A stretch of 7,758 nucleotides of DNA from Chloroflexi bacterium RBG_16_70_13 (GTDB lineage Bacteria > Chloroflexota > Limnocylindria > Limnocylindrales > CSP1-4). The translations under genes were made by a program, and so were the position numbers. Location of the stretch: assembly GCA_001795245.1 (NCBI GenBank), contig MGOD01000054.1, positions 6,443 to 14,200 of the forward strand, in the 5' to 3' direction. The notes under the pieces are model-generated. The model was not told where the DNA came from. It worked only from the letters and a program-made list of their open reading frames with translations, and did no database searches. Of the stretch, positions 5,561 through 7,758 are shown in pieces; within the stretch, counting starts at the first letter, position 1, and the number at the start of each line of letters is the position of its first letter.

Positions 5561-6154
5561 ATGGACGGAACACGGGCGCCGGGATTCGAACGGTTCGCCG
5601 GCTGGCTGTCGATCCTGGCGGGCGTCGCCGGGATCGGCTACGCCGTCGCGTTCGTGGTCCTGAAGGACGCGGGGCTGAGCGGGCTCTTCCTGCTCCTGGC
5701 GCCGCTCCTCGCGACGGCGGGGCTCGTCGCGGTCTTCGAGCGGGTCAGGGGCGTCGACAGCGGCTTCGCGATCCTGGCCCTTGGACTGGGCATCGTCGGC
5801 TCGCTCGCCGCCTCGACCCACGGGGCCTTCGACCTCGCGAACGTCCTCCACCCGCCGACGCTCGAGAGCGACCTGCCGAGCTCGGTCGATCCGCGCGGCT
5901 TCGCGACCTTCGGGTTGACGGGCGTGTCCGTCGCGATCCTCGCCTGGCTCGCCGGCCGGACTCCCGAGCTGCCGGGCTGGGTCCGGCCGGTCGGACTCCT
6001 GCTGGGCGTCGTCCTCGTCGTGACCTGGCTGGCCCGGCTCATCGTCCTCGACGCGACCAGCCCGCTCGTCCTCGGACCGGCCCTCGTGGCCGGCCTCCTC
6101 AGCCCGCTATTCTTCCTTGGCCTCGGGGTCTGGCTCCTGGGGTGGCGCCGCTGA
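5561..6154 (+). CDS. Six-helix integral membrane protein, DUF4386-like
   Basis: The 197-residue product is almost entirely hydrophobic, with helices at about 13-33, 39-58, 67-86, 113-131, 141-163 and 168-193 and a basic C-terminus (GWRR). Between helices 3 and 4 lies a polar loop with HGAFDLANVLHPP (87-99) and SSVDPRGFATFG (107-118), the likely signature of the family. A second polar cluster, ARLIVLDATSPLVLGPAL, falls around helices 5 and 6. The overall pattern recalls DUF4386-type and related uncharacterised membrane proteins of Actinomycetota and Chloroflexota. I see no transport or catalytic motif, though the conserved-looking His, Asp and Asn in the loop could form a site. The ATG is chosen because of GGAGG 5 nt upstream. 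The aldehyde dehydrogenase begins 16 bp after its stop, so the two are probably co-transcribed from the promoter proposed near 5494-5522. Confidence 0.83.
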   Translation: MDGTRAPGFERFAGWLSILAGVAGIGYAVAFVVLKDAGLSGLFLLLAPLLATAGLVAVFERVRGVDSGFAILALGLGIVGSLAASTHGAFDLANVLHPPTLESDLPSSVDPRGFATFGLTGVSVAILAWLAGRTPELPGWVRPVGLLLGVVLVVTWLARLIVLDATSPLVLGPALVAGLLSPLFFLGLGVWLLGWRR

Positions 6155-6160
6155 CTTGAC

Positions 6161-6164
6161 GGAG
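6161..6164 (+). promoter_or_regulatory. Ribosome binding site of the aldehyde dehydrogenase
   Basis: GGAG (in ACGGAGACC) lies 6 nt before the ATG at 6171. It favours this start over the upstream in-frame TTG at 6117, which lies inside the preceding membrane-protein gene. Confidence 0.65.
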
Positions 6165-6170
6165 ACCGGC

Positions 6171-7685
6171 ATGACCGACACCCTCATTCCCGCGATCGAC
6201 GAAGCCAGGGCCGAAGCCGAGCGCCTCGACCTCAGGACCCGTCTCTTCATCGACGGCGACTTCCGCGACGCCGCCAGCGGTCGCCGCTTCACGACCGAGA
6301 ACCCGGCCACGGGCCGGCCGATCACCGAGGTCGCCGAGGGTGGCCCGGCCGACGTCGACGCCGCCGTCACCGCCGCGCGCCGAGCGGCCGACGACGGTCG
6401 CTGGTCGCGGCTGAGCCCCGGCGATCGGAAGCAGATCCTCATCCGCTGGGCCGACCTCATCGAGGCCAACGCCCGCGAGCTCGGTCTCATCGAGACCATC
6501 GACGCCGGCAAGCCGATCGCCGACACGGTCGGGCTGGACATGCCCGAGACCGCGGCCTGCATCCGCTGGCACGCCGAGGCGGCCGACAAGATCTACGGCC
6601 AGGTCGCGCCGTCGCCCGAGGGCACGGTCGCCACGATCACCCGCGAGCCGGTCGGGGTCGTAGGCGCGGTGATCCCCTGGAACTACCCGGCCCAGATGGC
6701 GGCCTGGAAGCTGGGCCCCGCCCTCGCCACCGGCAACACCGTCGTCATCAAGCCGGCGTCGACGACCTCGCTCAGCCTCCTCCGGATCGCCGAGCTCGGC
6801 GCTGATGCCGGGATCCCCGGCGGCGTCCTCAACGTCGTCACCGGCCCGGGTGACACCGTCGGCGAGGCGATCGGGCGGCACCCCGACATCGATGCCGTCG
6901 CCTTCACCGGCTCCACCGAGGTCGGCCGGCGCTTCCTCCACTACAGCGCCGAAACGAACCTGAAGCGCGTCCTCCTCGAGCTCGGCGGCAAGAGTCCGCA
7001 GGTCGTCTTCCCCGACGTCACCGACTTCGAGACGATCGCGTCGAACGTCGCGATCGCGATCTTCTGGAACATGGGCGAGAACTGCAGCGCCGGCTCACGG
7101 CTGGTCGTCCATCGATCGGTCAAGGCTCGCCTCCTCGAGGCCGTCGCCGCGGAGCTCGAGGCGTGGCGGGTCGGCGACCCGCTCGACCCGGCGACGCGGA
7201 TCGGCGCCCTGATCTCGCGCGGGCAGATGGAGAAGGTCCTCGGCTACATCGATCTCGGCCGGTCCGAGGGCGCCCGGGTGGTCACCGGTGGCAGCCGGAT
7301 CCTCGAGGAGAGCGGCGGCTGGTTCGTCCCGCCGACGATCTTCGACAACGTCCGCAACGACATGCGGATCGCGCGCGAGGAGATCTTCGGGCCGGTCCTG
7401 TCGGTCATCGAGTTCGAGACCGAGGCCGAGGCCGTCGCCATCGCCAACGACACGCCCTACGGCCTGGCGGCCTCGCTCTACACCCGCGACCTCAACGTCG
7501 CCCACCGGGTGGCGAGAGACCTGCGGGCCGGCGTCGTCGGGGTCAACGCCTACTCCGAGGGCGACATGACGACGCCGTTCGGCGGCTACAAGCTGTCGGG
7601 CTTCGGCGGCCACGACAAGTCGCTCCACGCCCACGACCAGTACACCGAGCTCAAGACGATCTGGATCCAGCTCGCGGAGCGGTAG
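6171..7685 (+). CDS. NAD(P)-dependent aldehyde dehydrogenase, PuuC-like
   Basis: A full-length 504-residue member of the aldehyde dehydrogenase superfamily, which oxidises an aldehyde to the carboxylate with NAD(P)+. All expected residues are present: N171 in PWNYP, K194 in VIKPAS, the coenzyme-binding FTGSTEVG (245-252), general base E270 in LELGGKS, nucleophile C305 in GENCSAG and E404 in EEIFGPV. IRWHAEAADKIYG (131-143) and the C-terminal GDMTTPFGGYKLSG / HDKSLHAHDQYTELKTIWI segments closely resemble E. coli PuuC (gamma-glutamyl-gamma-aminobutyraldehyde dehydrogenase of putrescine breakdown). No other putrescine-pathway gene is in the window, so the substrate could instead be betaine aldehyde, an aminoaldehyde or another aldehyde. 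The protein should be cytoplasmic. It is probably the second gene of an operon behind the six-helix membrane protein, 16 bp away. Confidence 0.95.
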   Translation: MTDTLIPAIDEARAEAERLDLRTRLFIDGDFRDAASGRRFTTENPATGRPITEVAEGGPADVDAAVTAARRAADDGRWSRLSPGDRKQILIRWADLIEANARELGLIETIDAGKPIADTVGLDMPETAACIRWHAEAADKIYGQVAPSPEGTVATITREPVGVVGAVIPWNYPAQMAAWKLGPALATGNTVVIKPASTTSLSLLRIAELGADAGIPGGVLNVVTGPGDTVGEAIGRHPDIDAVAFTGSTEVGRRFLHYSAETNLKRVLLELGGKSPQVVFPDVTDFETIASNVAIAIFWNMGENCSAGSRLVVHRSVKARLLEAVAAELEAWRVGDPLDPATRIGALISRGQMEKVLGYIDLGRSEGARVVTGGSRILEESGGWFVPPTIFDNVRNDMRIAREEIFGPVLSVIEFETEAEAVAIANDTPYGLAASLYTRDLNVAHRVARDLRAGVVGVNAYSEGDMTTPFGGYKLSGFGGHDKSLHAHDQYTELKTIWIQLAER

Positions 7686-7758
7686 CCGAAGGGGCAGCCC
7701 CGGACCGGCGGCGGGCGAAGCTCGCGCCGACCGCCGCCACGAGACCCACGATCACCAG
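7651..7758 (-). CDS. Partial: C-terminus of a membrane-anchored protein running off the right edge
   Basis: Read leftward from the right edge, one minus-strand frame gives a hydrophobic stretch LVIVGLVAAVGASFA followed by RRR and a short polar tail, then a TGA at 7653-7651, 35 residues in all. This looks like a C-terminal transmembrane anchor with a positive stop. Nearly all of the first 20 codons end in G or C, as in the real genes here, and the bias fades only in the tail near and inside the dehydrogenase 3' end. If real, it converges on and overlaps the dehydrogenase by 35 bp. It is too short to assign a family. Confidence 0.42.
   Translation of the reverse strand: MVIVGLVAAVGASFARRRSGAAPSATAPRAGSRSS
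7707..7738. terminator. GC-rich hairpin after the aldehyde dehydrogenase (weak terminator candidate)
   Basis: GGCGGCGG (7707-7714) pairs exactly with CCGCCGCC (7731-7738), and the loop contains a smaller GCGA-AGC-TCGC hairpin. It starts 21 bases after the dehydrogenase stop, but no T-run follows on the plus strand. If the partial minus-strand gene is real, these bases encode its GC-rich anchor and RRR motif, which would explain the symmetry without termination. Confidence 0.28.

Noticed and set aside
6117..6170. Longer aldehyde dehydrogenase start at TTG 6117
   Set aside because: It lies inside the preceding gene; ATG 6171 has GGAG 6 nt upstream and gives the normal family length.
6099..6941. 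Minus-strand open frame of 280 codons antisense to the dehydrogenase
   Set aside because: Gly/Asp/Arg-rich antisense product; the sense frame is an intact dehydrogenase with every catalytic residue.

Overview
The window is a GC-rich (about 70% by eye), densely coding bacterial chromosome segment. Nearly every real codon ends in G or C, start codons are ATG or GTG, and Shine-Dalgarno sites are GGGAGG- or GGAG-like. The mix of an MMPL exporter, a HemG-like flavodoxin, a hemerythrin domain, a Pro/Thr/Ser-linker lipoprotein with an SH3-like segment and a PuuC-like aldehyde dehydrogenase suits a high-GC Chloroflexota (Limnocylindria/Ellin6529-type) or Actinomycetota genome. There is no marker gene, so this assignment is an inference. 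I see no rRNA, tRNA, CRISPR array, transposase or integrase.

Left block (29-3606, minus strand): an 817-residue MMPL/RND-type transporter is followed 87 bp later by a flavodoxin, which is joined to a hemerythrin-domain protein by a TGATG stop/start overlap. The flavodoxin start codon lies in the arm of a perfect 10-bp inverted repeat whose loop holds its ribosome binding site. Bases 1-28, beyond the hemerythrin stop, hold nothing I can assign.

Middle block: a small membrane protein of unknown function (3707-4204, plus) diverges from the MMPL gene. It converges on a secreted Cys-rich lipoprotein (4201-5421, minus), and the two stop codons overlap within four bases.

Right block (5422-7758): a 139-bp divergent intergenic region carries a plausible sigma70-type promoter with a 12-bp palindrome in its spacer. 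It leads into a six-helix membrane protein (5561-6154) and, 16 bp later, an aldehyde dehydrogenase (6171-7685) with all catalytic residues. These two probably form one operon. The last ~108 bases read, on the minus strand, as the C-terminus of a further membrane-anchored protein that converges on the dehydrogenase.

No gene-free stretch exceeds 300 bases. The long open frames antisense to the MMPL, lipoprotein and dehydrogenase genes are GC-rich shadows. I found no clear new defence or mobile system. The most interesting items are the coupled flavodoxin-hemerythrin pair, including an unusual hemerythrin ligand position and a start-codon hairpin, and the uncharacterised lipoprotein.
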